Assembly (NCBI GenBank): GCA_016712745.1
Contig: JADJQN010000001.1
Span: 62,001-126,000 of the forward strand
Reading direction: 5' to 3'
DNA from: Sandaracinaceae bacterium
GTDB lineage: Bacteria; Myxococcota_A; Polyangia; Polyangiales; JADJQN01
Length of the DNA: 64,000 bases
Both the position numbers and the translations under genes were made by a program. Shown in pieces: positions 9,199 through 18,209 of this stretch (the stretch's first letter is position 1; each line of letters opens with the position of its first letter). Below the pieces are notes generated by a model. It saw nothing but the letters and a program-made list of their open reading frames with translations. It searched no databases and was not told the origin of the DNA.

Positions 9199-10656
9199 TC
9201 ACTCGGGGCAAGTCACTTCCCAAGCAGATTCAGGCATTAATTCTACGCCGATCGCTCGTTCAAGCTTGGCTGCTGCGACATTGTTGTCGTGGATCGCTTG
9301 AATATGGCTGAAGCGCGCCTGGAAGTATGCGCGCAACGCATCCACCAAATCGCGGGGTTCTGCGGTGCCTATCTGGTAGGCCTGAGCTGCCGCCATAAAC
9401 CACGCGCGGGTATCGCGATGGCCACGGCCCCATGATTCTTCGCGCCGGCGCGCATCGCGCAGCTCCTCGTAAATCGTTGCAACTTCCAGCGAGATCCCAC
9501 TGCGTGCTTCGTCGGCGCGATCGTGCGCGTCGTATAGTTCCTCGCGCGCTCGCCGTACGCGAAGCGAGTTACCCCACAAATCGAGGGACCATCGAGCGAC
9601 CAGTGCCGCACCGAGCGTGGGGGTGTTCCCTGAATCCTGTACGAAGGGATTGCTTTGGTCAGTAACGCCGGGAGTGCGGCTGTAGCCGGCGGACACGGCG
9701 AGCGCGATATCCGGGAAATACTGCGCTCGGGTAAGTGAAAGGCTGGCGTCCCGCGCGGCAATGGCGGCCATCAACTGTGCGGCCTCCGGACGATGTGAGC
9801 GCGCAGTGTCTTGGTAGTAGCTGAGCGCACGCAGGTCGAAGCTTAGCGCCGTCATCGCACAATCGGGCAGGGCGAAGTTCTCTTCCGTGCTCAGAATCGA
9901 AAGCGCTTCGTACGAAATCTGATGCAAACGATTTGCCTCGCTCGATCGACCGTCGACCTCGGCAAGGGTAGACGACATGCGCCAACGATCCATTTCGTTC
10001 ACATCGGGATCGTCATTTTCAATACGCTCTTGCAGGCGGGCCACGGCTTGGTCGAGCTTGGAGCGCCCCTCGGAAATCATTTGTTCCGCATCGAGCGCGA
10101 GCTCAAGCGCGTAGTAGGCTCGGCGCACGTCGAAGCGTAGCTGAGCGCGTACACGATCCACGTCACTCTCTGCCGCGCGAATGCCGGCACGTGCGGCATC
10201 GCGCGCGGCGTCGAGCTTGCCAAAGGTAAAGAGCGGAATCGCGCCTTCGACACGCACCGCGCCGGCTGGTCCCCACGAGTTGTTCAGCGGCAACTGCGCA
10301 TCCGGCGAAAACACCGGCGTGCCCCGCGCACCTGGCACTAGCGCGAACGAGCCCGTGGCCGTGAGCTGGAATAACGGCGATACCCACGCTTCGGTAAGGC
10401 GCGCGTCGGCTGCTTCCACTCGATGCCGCGCCGCGCTTATGCCAGGCCAGTGTGACATCGCAGAATGCATCAGCCCACCGAGCGTCATAACGCGGGGACG
10501 CGCCGTCTCCAATCCGGACTCGGGTGCAGGCTCGGTCACGGACTCGGATTCGGTTGCAGCTTCGGAGCCGGGAACTGGCGGATCCGCGAACGCAACGGTA
10601 GCGCTCGCCGTCAGCGAGACAAGAACCAACACGATCACGCGCAGAGGTCGCGGCAC
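9199..10656 (-). CDS. TolC family outer membrane efflux protein
   Basis: The 485-residue product is an outer membrane factor of the TolC type, with two related halves of long helices (AVARLQERIENDDPDV and AAQAYQIGTAEPRDLVDAL regions) and beta segments that would form the trans-periplasmic channel. I choose GTG 10656 (VPRPLRVIVLVLVSLTASAT) because it opens a signal peptide. An earlier in-frame ATG adds 39 residues of non-signal sequence. A Glu/Ser/Pro-rich linker follows the signal cleavage region. No inner-membrane pump or adaptor is adjacent; the mlaC-like gene begins right at its stop. Confidence 0.88.
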   Translation of the reverse strand: MPRPLRVIVLVLVSLTASATVAFADPPVPGSEAATESESVTEPAPESGLETARPRVMTLGGLMHSAMSHWPGISAARHRVEAADARLTEAWVSPLFQLTATGSFALVPGARGTPVFSPDAQLPLNNSWGPAGAVRVEGAIPLFTFGKLDAARDAARAGIRAAESDVDRVRAQLRFDVRRAYYALELALDAEQMISEGRSKLDQAVARLQERIENDDPDVNEMDRWRMSSTLAEVDGRSSEANRLHQISYEALSILSTEENFALPDCAMTALSFDLRALSYYQDTARSHRPEAAQLMAAIAARDASLSLTRAQYFPDIALAVSAGYSRTPGVTDQSNPFVQDSGNTPTLGAALVARWSLDLWGNSLRVRRAREELYDAHDRADEARSGISLEVATIYEELRDARRREESWGRGHRDTRAWFMAAAQAYQIGTAEPRDLVDALRAYFQARFSHIQAIHDNNVAAAKLERAIGVELMPESAWEVTCPE

Positions 10657-10783
10657 GCAGTGCTTGTACCACGAACCCGCAGGCCAACTCGACCCCCCGC
10701 GGGCCCAGACTACGGCGCTCGAATCCTTTGACCACAGCGGCGCGCAGGCACTAACGTGGGCCTCGCGTTGCAACTACGCGCCT

Positions 10784-11659
10784 ATGCCTACTCATTCTGA
10801 AATGCTCGCCGATGTTCCGTTCTTCTCTCTCTTGGATGACCAGGAGAGGGCGATACTCGCCGAGCGGGTGGACATCGTGGAGGCATTTGCCGGTAGCGTA
10901 CTTTTCAACTACGGCGATCCGGGCGGAACCCTATACGTGGTGCGCAAAGGCAGCGTCGAGCTCTTCTTCTCGAACGATGTGGGCGAGCGGGTCGTTGTCG
11001 GTACTGAGCGCGCCGGCGATTTCTTCGGCGAGACCTCCTTGCTGGATGGCGGCGCGCGCAGTGCTTCGGCCATCGTGATTGAGGATTTGGAAGCGTTAGT
11101 CCTCAACCGTGAGGACCTTGATGCTTTCTTTCAACTGCGCCCGATGGCCGCAATGGACGTTCTTGCAGCTCTCGGGCGCCGCCTACGTGACTCGTCCGAG
11201 CGCTTGCGCCGTGTGGCGTCGCGCAACGTCAACGAAGAGGACGAGGACAAACGCACGACCGTGATGAAGGCTGCGGACTGGATTTCCGATTTTAGCGGGA
11301 GCCTTCCGTTTCTCTTCATTCACTGCGCGATATTCTTTGCGTGGATCTTCCTCAACGTCGGACCGATCGGCGAGAAGTGGGGCAACTTCGATCCCTATCC
11401 GTTCGGTTTGCTGACGATGGTTGTCTCGCTGGAGGCGATCATTCTCTCGGTGTTCGTGCTGCTCAGTCAAAACCGACAAGCTTCGCGGGAACGCGTTCGC
11501 AACGAGATCGAATACCAAGTAAACCTCAAAGCTGAGCTCGAGATTTCGCACATGCATGTGAAGGTCGACGAGAATCACACCGAGCTCCTCGCGCGCATCG
11601 CGAGGCTCGAGCACACCCTTACGGCGCTCGATGCCCGTACGAGCTTGCCGCCGCGCTAA
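10784..11659 (+). CDS. Cyclic-nucleotide-binding DUF1003 membrane protein
   Basis: The 291-residue product has an N-terminal cNMP-binding domain (residues about 10-130) whose phosphate-binding cassette reads FGETSLLDGGARSASA. Two hydrophobic segments follow (FLFIHCAIFFAWIFL and YPFGLLTMVVSLEAIILSVF) and match DUF1003, then a C-terminal coiled coil (YQVNLKAELEISHMHV). It has no DNA-binding helix-turn-helix, so it is not a Crp-type regulator. It may sense a cyclic nucleotide at the membrane. The gene is divergent from tolC (127 bp apart) and converges on the small gene downstream of ompH. Confidence 0.85.
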   Translation: MPTHSEMLADVPFFSLLDDQERAILAERVDIVEAFAGSVLFNYGDPGGTLYVVRKGSVELFFSNDVGERVVVGTERAGDFFGETSLLDGGARSASAIVIEDLEALVLNREDLDAFFQLRPMAAMDVLAALGRRLRDSSERLRRVASRNVNEEDEDKRTTVMKAADWISDFSGSLPFLFIHCAIFFAWIFLNVGPIGEKWGNFDPYPFGLLTMVVSLEAIILSVFVLLSQNRQASRERVRNEIEYQVNLKAELEISHMHVKVDENHTELLARIARLEHTLTALDARTSLPPR

Positions 11660-11665
11660 GGGCGG

Positions 11666-11977
11666 TTAGTCGCGAAAAAGCGCCGCGCGGAGAGCTTTGA
11701 TTTGCATAGCTGTCTCTTCGTCGACTTGTTTCGGATCGATGGCGAGCAACTTCGTGAGCTCGCGATCGAGGATGACCCATTTCTCGATGGGCAGACGCGG
11801 GTTTTCAGGAGAGCGGCTGAAGTACTCGCGCCGCTCCAAGTAGGTCAGGTAACGAGAGTGCAGCTTGGAATCCAACGGCGCGGGCGGCTCAGCGACCGGG
11901 AGCCTTGGTCGCCTTATTGCCGCCGGCTCCAGCGCCGCCGCCAGTAGCTCCTGCGCCCGCACCTTCGCGTCCTTCAC
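11666..11977 (-). CDS. Small charged protein downstream of ompH
   Basis: I do not recognise this 103-codon frame. It contains a coherent charged segment (LHSRYLTYLERREYFSRS, then DRELTKLLAIDPKQVDEET) that looks like real protein. As drawn it overlaps the 3' end of ompH by 89 bp in another frame. A TTG at 11875 would remove the overlap and give a 69-residue protein covering just the coherent part. Position and strand suggest it closes the lysS-bamA-ompH unit. Confidence 0.5.
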   Translation of the reverse strand: MKDAKVRAQELLAAALEPAAIRRPRLPVAEPPAPLDSKLHSRYLTYLERREYFSRSPENPRLPIEKWVILDRELTKLLAIDPKQVDEETAMQIKALRAALFRD

Positions 11978-12491
11978 CCGCGTTGTAGCGTTGAATGACG
12001 TTGTCCGTAATATCGAGGTTGCCGGGCACCCACATGACGCCAGCTTCGTTGCGCTCCACGACGAGCGTGTAGCCTTCCGATTGTCCGATGCGGCGCAAGA
12101 TGGCTTCCATGCGGTCGAGAATGGTCTTGGTTAGCTCGGCTTCCTTGGCGGCAAGCTCGCGTTGGTATTCAACGTACACTGTCTGCACATCGACGAACTT
12201 CTGCTGATACTCGTCGAGACGCTTCTGCAACGCGTCGCGCGACAAAACGTTCTTCTGCTTCTCGATGTCGTCGCGCATCTTCGTGAGCTCTTGCTGCTTG
12301 TCATCGAGGGTCTTCTGACGCGACTTGATGAGGCGCTTCAATTGAGCCTTCGCGCGACGACCGTCTTCGGTTTCGGCAAGCGCGCGCTGAAGGTCGACGA
12401 CCGCGATGCGGACCTGAGCGTAAAGGCGAGGCGCAAAGCTCGTGACGAGCAGAGCGGTAGCGAGGGTCACGGCGTGTCGGGTCAATCGCAT
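11889..12491 (-). CDS. OmpH/Skp family periplasmic chaperone
   Basis: The 200-residue product has a signal peptide ending in YAQ, then the OmpH start (VRIAVVDLQRALAETEDGRR), a long charged coiled coil (residues about 40-130) and the closing YTLVVERNEAGVMWV segment. Skp-type chaperones hold unfolded outer-membrane proteins in the periplasm and hand them to the Bam complex. It lies 61 bp downstream of bamA on the same strand, the usual arrangement. A Gly/Ala-rich tail near the C terminus (GAGATGGGAGAGG) is extra to the family core. Confidence 0.93.
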   Translation of the reverse strand: MRLTRHAVTLATALLVTSFAPRLYAQVRIAVVDLQRALAETEDGRRAKAQLKRLIKSRQKTLDDKQQELTKMRDDIEKQKNVLSRDALQKRLDEYQQKFVDVQTVYVEYQRELAAKEAELTKTILDRMEAILRRIGQSEGYTLVVERNEAGVMWVPGNLDITDNVIQRYNAGEGREGAGAGATGGGAGAGGNKATKAPGR

Positions 12492-12552
12492 GAAAAGTCC
12501 TTTAGGTGCGCATAGCTACACGGCGCTCTGCCGCGCGTCAAGGGAACGAAAA

Positions 12553-15141
12553 TCAGAAGAAGTTGCCGATCGTGAACTCGAAGAGAATGGGCGATTCGTA
12601 AGGCAGACGCTTGAAGGGCAGGCCCCATTCAAAGCGAAGTGGTCCCAGGGGCGAAAACCAGCGCAGTCCGAAGCCATAGGAGGTGCGGATATTGGTCAGG
12701 CTCGTCGAGCATGGGTCGGCGGTCGCGAAATACTGTTCGGCTCGCGGCGCCTGGCAAAGGTTGCGCTCGAGGTTCCAGGCATTGCCTGCATCTGCGAAGA
12801 TAACGCCGCGCACACCGACGGACTCCAAGATCGGGAATTCGAGCTCAAGGTTCGAGTAGAGCTGGATGTTGCCGCCGAAGGGCTCGCCCTGCGATGCGCC
12901 CCCGGCGTTCGGATCGACCGAGAGTGGCAAGCCTGCGCGCGGCCCGAGCGAGCGCAACGGGAAGCCGCGAACGTCCAAGATGCCGCCCAAGAAGAAACGT
13001 TCGAAGATAGGCACGCCTGTGGCGTTGCGAGAGGTGATGAGGCCGGCCTCGGTATTCATCTTGAGCACCACGCCGCCGAAGAGGGGGTAGTACCAACGGA
13101 AGAATGCGCGATGCCGGATGAAGGTATTTTGCGAGCCGAGTACTTGATCGGCGAGCTCGCTCGAAAGCGAGGCGTAGATGCCGCGCGTGGGGAAGAGTCG
13201 GTTGTCGCGCGAATCCCAGGTGAGTGAGAGGCGCAGCGAGCTCGTGAGGCCGTCGCGGAAGAGATTGGCGAGGGGCAAGCGCAGACCGATATTGATGCCT
13301 CGGTTGCCGCTGCCGTTGAAGATGCCGCCGGTGCGTTCGGTAATGTCGACGTATTCCGCAGTGTACTGAAGGAAGACGCGCAAGTAGTCGGTGAAAATCG
13401 CGTGGCCGAACGTGATACTGCCGCCCGTCGAGTCGCGATTGAAGTTCTGAAACTGGCGGATGGTCTTGAACGCTTCGACGGCCGCCGACCAACGCGAGTT
13501 GAAGAGATAGGGTTCGACAAGTCGCACTTGCGCAAGCTGGCGAATGCCCGAGAGCTGCAACTGCAAGGTGAGGGATTGGCCCAAACCGAAGAGGTTTTGC
13601 TGCTGAACCTGAGCGGTGAAGATGAAGCTTTCAATCGACGAGAAGCCTGCGCCAACCTGGAAAGTGCCCGTGGGTCTTTCCGCAACTTCGAAGTTGAGCA
13701 CGATGCCATCGGGCGAGGTGCCGTCCTCTTCGCTGACATCCACGCGCTCGAAGAAGCCAAGCGCCATGGCACGAGACTTCGAGAGCTCCACCAAAGTCTG
13801 ATTGTACAGGTCGCCTTCGACAATCTGAATCTCGCGACGGATAACGAGGTCGCGCGTCTTGGCGTTGCCGCGAATCTCGATCCGCTCGATGTGCACGGCG
13901 GGCCCGCGACGAATGGTCACCACGATGTCTACGGTGTTGCGCTCGCCATTGGCGGGCGTTCCCGGATCGACTTGCACGCGTGCGTAGCCGGCGTCGCGGT
14001 AGACGCGGGTGACGTCGAGGAGGCTGCGCGCGATCGCGGTGCGCGAGAACCAATCACCGGGATTGATGTCGATGAGCTCGCGGATGCGTCGACGGCCGCC
14101 CAGTGGCTCAATCTCTTCGTCGTTGTCGTCAACTTCCATCACGCGCATGCGCGCGATGCGAAAGCGGGGGCCTTCTTCGATCGGCACGGTGATGTCGATG
14201 TGGCGACGGTCGGAAGTCAGCTCAACGCGCGGCGTCCCCACGTGCACCCCGATGAAACCGCGGTCGTAGTAGAGCGCCTGGAGACGATTCACGTCCTCGT
14301 CGAACATCTCCCGACGGAAGGTGTTACTCGACGAAAGAAACGAGAAAAAGCCCGTTTCACTCGTTTGCATCGAGCTGAGAATTTCTGAGGAGGAAAGGTT
14401 GCGATTGCCGACGAAGCGGATGCGGCGCACCGTGACCGACTCGCCTTCGTCGATGTCGAAACGCACTTCGACTTCGTTGTGAGGCAAAGGTTCGATGTGA
14501 TAGCGAACGCGCGCGAGGAAGAAACCCTTTTCCGCGTAGAGGTCGCGAAGCTTGGTGACGTTTTCGCGCACGTCGGGGATGGAAAGAATCGCGCCTTCGC
14601 GCAGAGTTACTTTCCCGGAAAGGTCGTCGTTGTCGACCTCGCTATTGCCGCGATAGGTGATGCGAGCGATGGAGGGGCGCTCACGAACGCGAAAAACGAT
14701 GTCTAGAGTTTGGCCAACTTCAAGCGCGTCGACGATGATGTCGTCGAAGTAGCCGAGGTCCCAGAGGGCGTGAGCGTCGCGTGTGATGTCCGAGTCGGCG
14801 CACGGTGCACCGCGACGCGAACGAATGGACTGCATCATGTCTTCGCTTGCGACACGGTCGTTGCCCACGACGCGGATCTGGCGAATGACGCGGCCCTGAC
14901 AGATGGTGTGCGGAATCGTGACCTGCGGGGCTTGTTCGACTTCCTCTTCGGTGTCGTCGCCTTCAACCACGATGCGCGAGGGATCGCTGCCTTCAGGCGA
15001 CGCGCCGGTCGTTTCGCCGGGGGGGCCCGCAGTGGCCGCCTCGGGAATCGAAGTGCCAGCGTCCGCATCCTGTGCACGTGCGGACGCTTGCCACGCAAGT
15101 AGCGAAGTACACAGCACAAAGGGCGCAAGAAGCCGCATCAT
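12553..15141 (-). CDS. bamA: Outer membrane protein assembly factor BamA
   Basis: The 862-residue product is an Omp85 protein that inserts beta-barrels into the outer membrane. A signal peptide (residues 1-23) is followed by an acidic Thr/Glu linker and five POTRA-type repeats (for example IRQIRVVGNDRV, IARITYRGNSEV, VRRIRFVGNRNL, IERIEIRGNAKT). A 16-strand barrel then runs to a terminal EFTIGNFF signature ending in Phe. The VRGF lock motif is present as DVRGFPLRSLGPR. Length is normal. It sits between lolD and ompH, linking lipoprotein export and barrel assembly in one unit. Confidence 0.96.
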   Translation of the reverse strand: MMRLLAPFVLCTSLLAWQASARAQDADAGTSIPEAATAGPPGETTGASPEGSDPSRIVVEGDDTEEEVEQAPQVTIPHTICQGRVIRQIRVVGNDRVASEDMMQSIRSRRGAPCADSDITRDAHALWDLGYFDDIIVDALEVGQTLDIVFRVRERPSIARITYRGNSEVDNDDLSGKVTLREGAILSIPDVRENVTKLRDLYAEKGFFLARVRYHIEPLPHNEVEVRFDIDEGESVTVRRIRFVGNRNLSSSEILSSMQTSETGFFSFLSSSNTFRREMFDEDVNRLQALYYDRGFIGVHVGTPRVELTSDRRHIDITVPIEEGPRFRIARMRVMEVDDNDEEIEPLGGRRRIRELIDINPGDWFSRTAIARSLLDVTRVYRDAGYARVQVDPGTPANGERNTVDIVVTIRRGPAVHIERIEIRGNAKTRDLVIRREIQIVEGDLYNQTLVELSKSRAMALGFFERVDVSEEDGTSPDGIVLNFEVAERPTGTFQVGAGFSSIESFIFTAQVQQQNLFGLGQSLTLQLQLSGIRQLAQVRLVEPYLFNSRWSAAVEAFKTIRQFQNFNRDSTGGSITFGHAIFTDYLRVFLQYTAEYVDITERTGGIFNGSGNRGINIGLRLPLANLFRDGLTSSLRLSLTWDSRDNRLFPTRGIYASLSSELADQVLGSQNTFIRHRAFFRWYYPLFGGVVLKMNTEAGLITSRNATGVPIFERFFLGGILDVRGFPLRSLGPRAGLPLSVDPNAGGASQGEPFGGNIQLYSNLELEFPILESVGVRGVIFADAGNAWNLERNLCQAPRAEQYFATADPCSTSLTNIRTSYGFGLRWFSPLGPLRFEWGLPFKRLPYESPILFEFTIGNFF

Positions 15142-15218
15142 GATCGGGCGCTGTGAATAGCCGTGGGAGCTATTGGGGTCAAGGTGCGATCGCGGAATTT
15201 ATGAATATTTTCGCGGAA

Positions 15219-15962
15219 TCAAACGGTTTCGGGAGGTGATTGAGTCTCGATATGCGCGCGTTTGCTGGCTCGCCGCTCGTCGCTCTCGATCTGCCCGTCT
15301 CGCATCGTCACCACGCGCGGCATGCTGGCGGCAAGCTCGCGACTGTGCGTGACGATTAGAAAGGTCGTTCCGCGTGTTTCGTTGAGGCGGAAGAAGACCT
15401 CATGCATTGCCTCGCTCGTCTTGCTATCGAGGTTGCCGGTGGGCTCATCGGCGAGCACCAAGCGCGGCTTCATAACCAAGGCACGCGCGAGGGCAACGCG
15501 CTGCTGTTCACCGCCTGACAGCTCGCCGGGTCGATGAGTGAGTCGGTGGGTGAGACCCACTTCGGCAAGGAGCTCGTGTGCACGCTGCATGACGCTTGCG
15601 CGTGACTCGCCACGGATGAGTCCGGGCATCATCACGTTCTCGAGGGCCGTGAACTCGGGCAGAAGATGATGAAACTGAAAGACGAAGCCCAAGCTTCGAT
15701 TGCGAAACTCCGCGAGCGCGCCACTCGAATACTGCGTAACGTCGAGGCCGTCGTACAAGATGCGCCCCTTCGTGGGCAGGTCGAGCGTGCCGAGCAGATG
15801 CAGAAGTGTGCTCTTGCCTGCGCCTGACGCGCCAACCACGCACAGCATCTCGCCGCTTTCCACGGTCAGGTCGATGCCCTTGAGGATTTCCACCTCAGTG
15901 CCTTCGTGCACGAAGCGCTTCTCGAGCTTTTCAATTTGGACGAGGGGAGGGGTTTCAGTCAT
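15219..15962 (-). CDS. lolD: Lipoprotein-releasing ABC transporter ATPase LolD
   Basis: This ATPase powers release of lipoproteins from the inner membrane. It has Walker A GASGAGKST, the Q-loop region FVFQFHHLLPEFTALENV (typical of LolD/MacB ATPases), the signature LSGGEQQRVALARAL, Walker B RLVLADEPTGNLD, and the switch His in VTHSRELA. I choose ATG 15962 (MTETPPLVQIE), which overlaps the lolC stop by 8 bp; the frame stays open upstream inside lolC but has no family similarity there. It forms the transporter with the permease encoded just upstream. Confidence 0.95.
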   Translation of the reverse strand: MTETPPLVQIEKLEKRFVHEGTEVEILKGIDLTVESGEMLCVVGASGAGKSTLLHLLGTLDLPTKGRILYDGLDVTQYSSGALAEFRNRSLGFVFQFHHLLPEFTALENVMMPGLIRGESRASVMQRAHELLAEVGLTHRLTHRPGELSGGEQQRVALARALVMKPRLVLADEPTGNLDSKTSEAMHEVFFRLNETRGTTFLIVTHSRELAASMPRVVTMRDGQIESDERRASKRAHIETQSPPETV

Positions 15963-17592
15963 GGCGTAGGGCGTCGATCGGCGAGACTCGGCTCGCGAGA
16001 ATGGCGGGGAACACAGTTGCAAGCAAACACACAACAACGGACGAGAGAGCGACCAAGGTGAATTCAACCGGATCGATGCTGATGGGCAATCGATCGATGT
16101 AATAGACCTCGGGATTCATCCGCACGCCGAAATGCTCGAAGGCAAAGCACACGACGTAGCCGACCCCCAAGCCGAGGGACGCGCCGAATATACCGATGAG
16201 TAGCCCCTCGCTAAGGAAGACCGCGACGATGGAGCGCGGAGTTGTGCCCATCGCTTTGAGCACGCCGACCTGCTTCGACTTCTCCTGGACCATCAGCGTG
16301 AGCGTTCCGAAGACGCAGAAGCCGGCGACTATGATCGCGATGCCGAGCGCAAGAAACATCGCGAGCTTCTCGAGCGCGAGCGCCCCAAAGAGATTGCGAT
16401 TCACCTCCTGCCAATCGCGCACGCGCAACTCGCTTCGGTGCAACGTCTGGGCGATGCGCGCGCCAATCTCGGGGGCATGCTCCATGTCGGCGACCTTGAC
16501 TTCGATGCCGCTGATGCCGTCGCCGGTGCTAAGGAACTCTTGGGCGATGGGCAGCATCATGTAGACGAACTTCATGTCGTACTCGTACATGCCGCTATAG
16601 AAAATGCCCGCGACGCGGAAGGTGCGCGACTTGGGCACGGGCCCCGTCGGCCCGAGGCCGCCGAATGGCGACACCACGTTCACTTCATCGCCGAGGAAGA
16701 GGCGCAACGTGCGCGCGAGCTCTTGGCCGATGATGACGCCCGGCAGGACTTCGCGTGGGCGAGTGAGATCAGCCGCCGGAAGAAGAAACTGATCGAGGCC
16801 GTCGTCGCGCGGGTCGTCTTGCACTGGAGCGGCAGGCCGGGGCTGGTGCGTGTCTTCGTCGTGGATCAGACTGTCGATGTCGTTGATCACGCTGCCGCGC
16901 GGGTTGATCGGACGCGCCGTTCCCGTGGTCACACCCGCGTCGCGCGTCACCCCATCGAGCGCGTCTTCCGCGGCCTGCGCTTCGACTTCACGCGCAATGC
17001 GCTGGGTGAGGGCGTTTGCTAGGGGTAGAGGGGCTGCGTTCACTTCGGCGGGTGATAGATGAAGCAGTCGCTCGGGATGCACGAGGTAATCCATTCGCCC
17101 ACTGCGAATGTTGCGATTAAGATCTGTGACCTGATTGATGAGTTCCGGATCGATGCCGTGCAGCACAGCGCCGGCCAGGTTCGATGAGCTCGAGATCATC
17201 ACCTCGCCCGCGACGTAGGGAGCGGCTCCGGTGACGCCGGGCACAGCGCGCGTGCGTTCGAGGAGAGGGGACCAGCCCTCGAAGTTGCCGTGATCGCGAT
17301 CGATGACGATGTGAGCGTTGTTGCCGAGGATCTTGCGTTTCAAGTCCTGACGGAAGCCGCCCATGATCGAAAGCACGATGGAAGGCGCCGCGGATGCGAC
17401 CGTGACAGCGAGGATTGAAAGGATGCCAATCGTTGTCAGAAAGCCGCTCTTGCCGGCGCGCAACATGCGCGCAGACATCATGGTGCGAAAATCGAATGAC
17501 TCGACCAGGTCGAGAATGAGTGGCGTGACGTGGGCAAGGACACGCGCGACGAATATCACGGTGACGAGCAGAAGAATGACAGAGCCACTCAA
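15955..17592 (-). CDS. lolC: Lipoprotein-releasing ABC transporter permease LolC/LolE
   Basis: The 545-residue permease has an N-terminal membrane segment and a FMSARMLRAGKSGF-like start, with a large periplasmic domain and three C-terminal membrane segments of the FtsX type (LKAMGTTPRSIVAVFLSEGLLIG is the coupling region). It is longer than the typical ~410 residues, because of an extra N-terminal hydrophobic segment and a polar insert with many Asp, His and Pro (about residues 210-260). A single permease gene suggests a LolCE-hybrid homodimer, as in bacteria lacking separate LolC and LolE. It overlaps its neighbours by 4 bp upstream and 8 bp downstream. Confidence 0.9.
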   Translation of the reverse strand: MSGSVILLLVTVIFVARVLAHVTPLILDLVESFDFRTMMSARMLRAGKSGFLTTIGILSILAVTVASAAPSIVLSIMGGFRQDLKRKILGNNAHIVIDRDHGNFEGWSPLLERTRAVPGVTGAAPYVAGEVMISSSSNLAGAVLHGIDPELINQVTDLNRNIRSGRMDYLVHPERLLHLSPAEVNAAPLPLANALTQRIAREVEAQAAEDALDGVTRDAGVTTGTARPINPRGSVINDIDSLIHDEDTHQPRPAAPVQDDPRDDGLDQFLLPAADLTRPREVLPGVIIGQELARTLRLFLGDEVNVVSPFGGLGPTGPVPKSRTFRVAGIFYSGMYEYDMKFVYMMLPIAQEFLSTGDGISGIEVKVADMEHAPEIGARIAQTLHRSELRVRDWQEVNRNLFGALALEKLAMFLALGIAIIVAGFCVFGTLTLMVQEKSKQVGVLKAMGTTPRSIVAVFLSEGLLIGIFGASLGLGVGYVVCFAFEHFGVRMNPEVYYIDRLPISIDPVEFTLVALSSVVVCLLATVFPAILASRVSPIDALRHD

Positions 17593-18209
17593 CCGGCCGG
17601 GTGATCGGGCCGCGGGTTGTAGCGAAACGCATGCAGGCAGTATGCAAAGAGCGCGAACGTGATCACGTCAATGCCGCGCCACACAAATACGCGTACGCGC
17701 TGTGCGAGCAGGAACCAGAACGTGATTGTGACCACGACGAGTGCCAGAAGATGCAGCGCGTCCACCAGCACCAAGGTTGCCGATAGAGGCCTAATCCACG
17801 GCTGAATAGTGCCGGTTCCGTGAAACATGAACTGCGCGGGCGACATCGTATTAAGCGCGACGGCGCTGACGGTCAGGCCGTTGATGAACGGCACGGTGAG
17901 CGCGATGGACAAGAGGCCATGAGCCATCGCCAGGTAGCTTGCTAGAAAGAGCCGGGTGCGTCCTGCTGTTCCCGATTGCAAACGCGATGCGTAGACGCGA
18001 ACAAATACGCCGCTCAGAAATAGCAGCGCGTTCGTGGTCCAGAACGCAGCGCCGAGCAGCCAGATAATTTGGGCGGGCGGCGCGGCGAGCTTCTCAGAAA
18101 ACAAACGAGCGGCATATCCAATGACGGCGCCTTGCGTCGCGATGTAGACGACAAGCCACGCGGCAAATGCGCCGGTGAACCCCCCCGCTCGGATGCTCTT
18201 CTCGCTCAC
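17589..18209 (-). CDS. Multipass membrane protein between lysS and lolC
   Basis: I do not recognise this 206-residue protein. It has about six hydrophobic segments (for example FAAWLVVYIATQGAVIGYAA and LLALVVVTITFWFLLA) and no catalytic motif I can see. Its start overlaps the lysS stop by 4 bp (ATGA) and its stop overlaps the lolC start by 4 bp, so it is translationally coupled on both sides. That makes a role tied to envelope biogenesis likely, but this is inference from position. Confidence 0.8.
   Translation of the reverse strand: MSEKSIRAGGFTGAFAAWLVVYIATQGAVIGYAARLFSEKLAAPPAQIIWLLGAAFWTTNALLFLSGVFVRVYASRLQSGTAGRTRLFLASYLAMAHGLLSIALTVPFINGLTVSAVALNTMSPAQFMFHGTGTIQPWIRPLSATLVLVDALHLLALVVVTITFWFLLAQRVRVFVWRGIDVITFALFAYCLHAFRYNPRPDHPAG

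Noticed and set aside
13402..14388. Long open frame on the plus strand opposite bamA
   Set aside because: It lies wholly antisense to a clear bamA and shows no protein family; high-GC codon bias opens such frames by chance.
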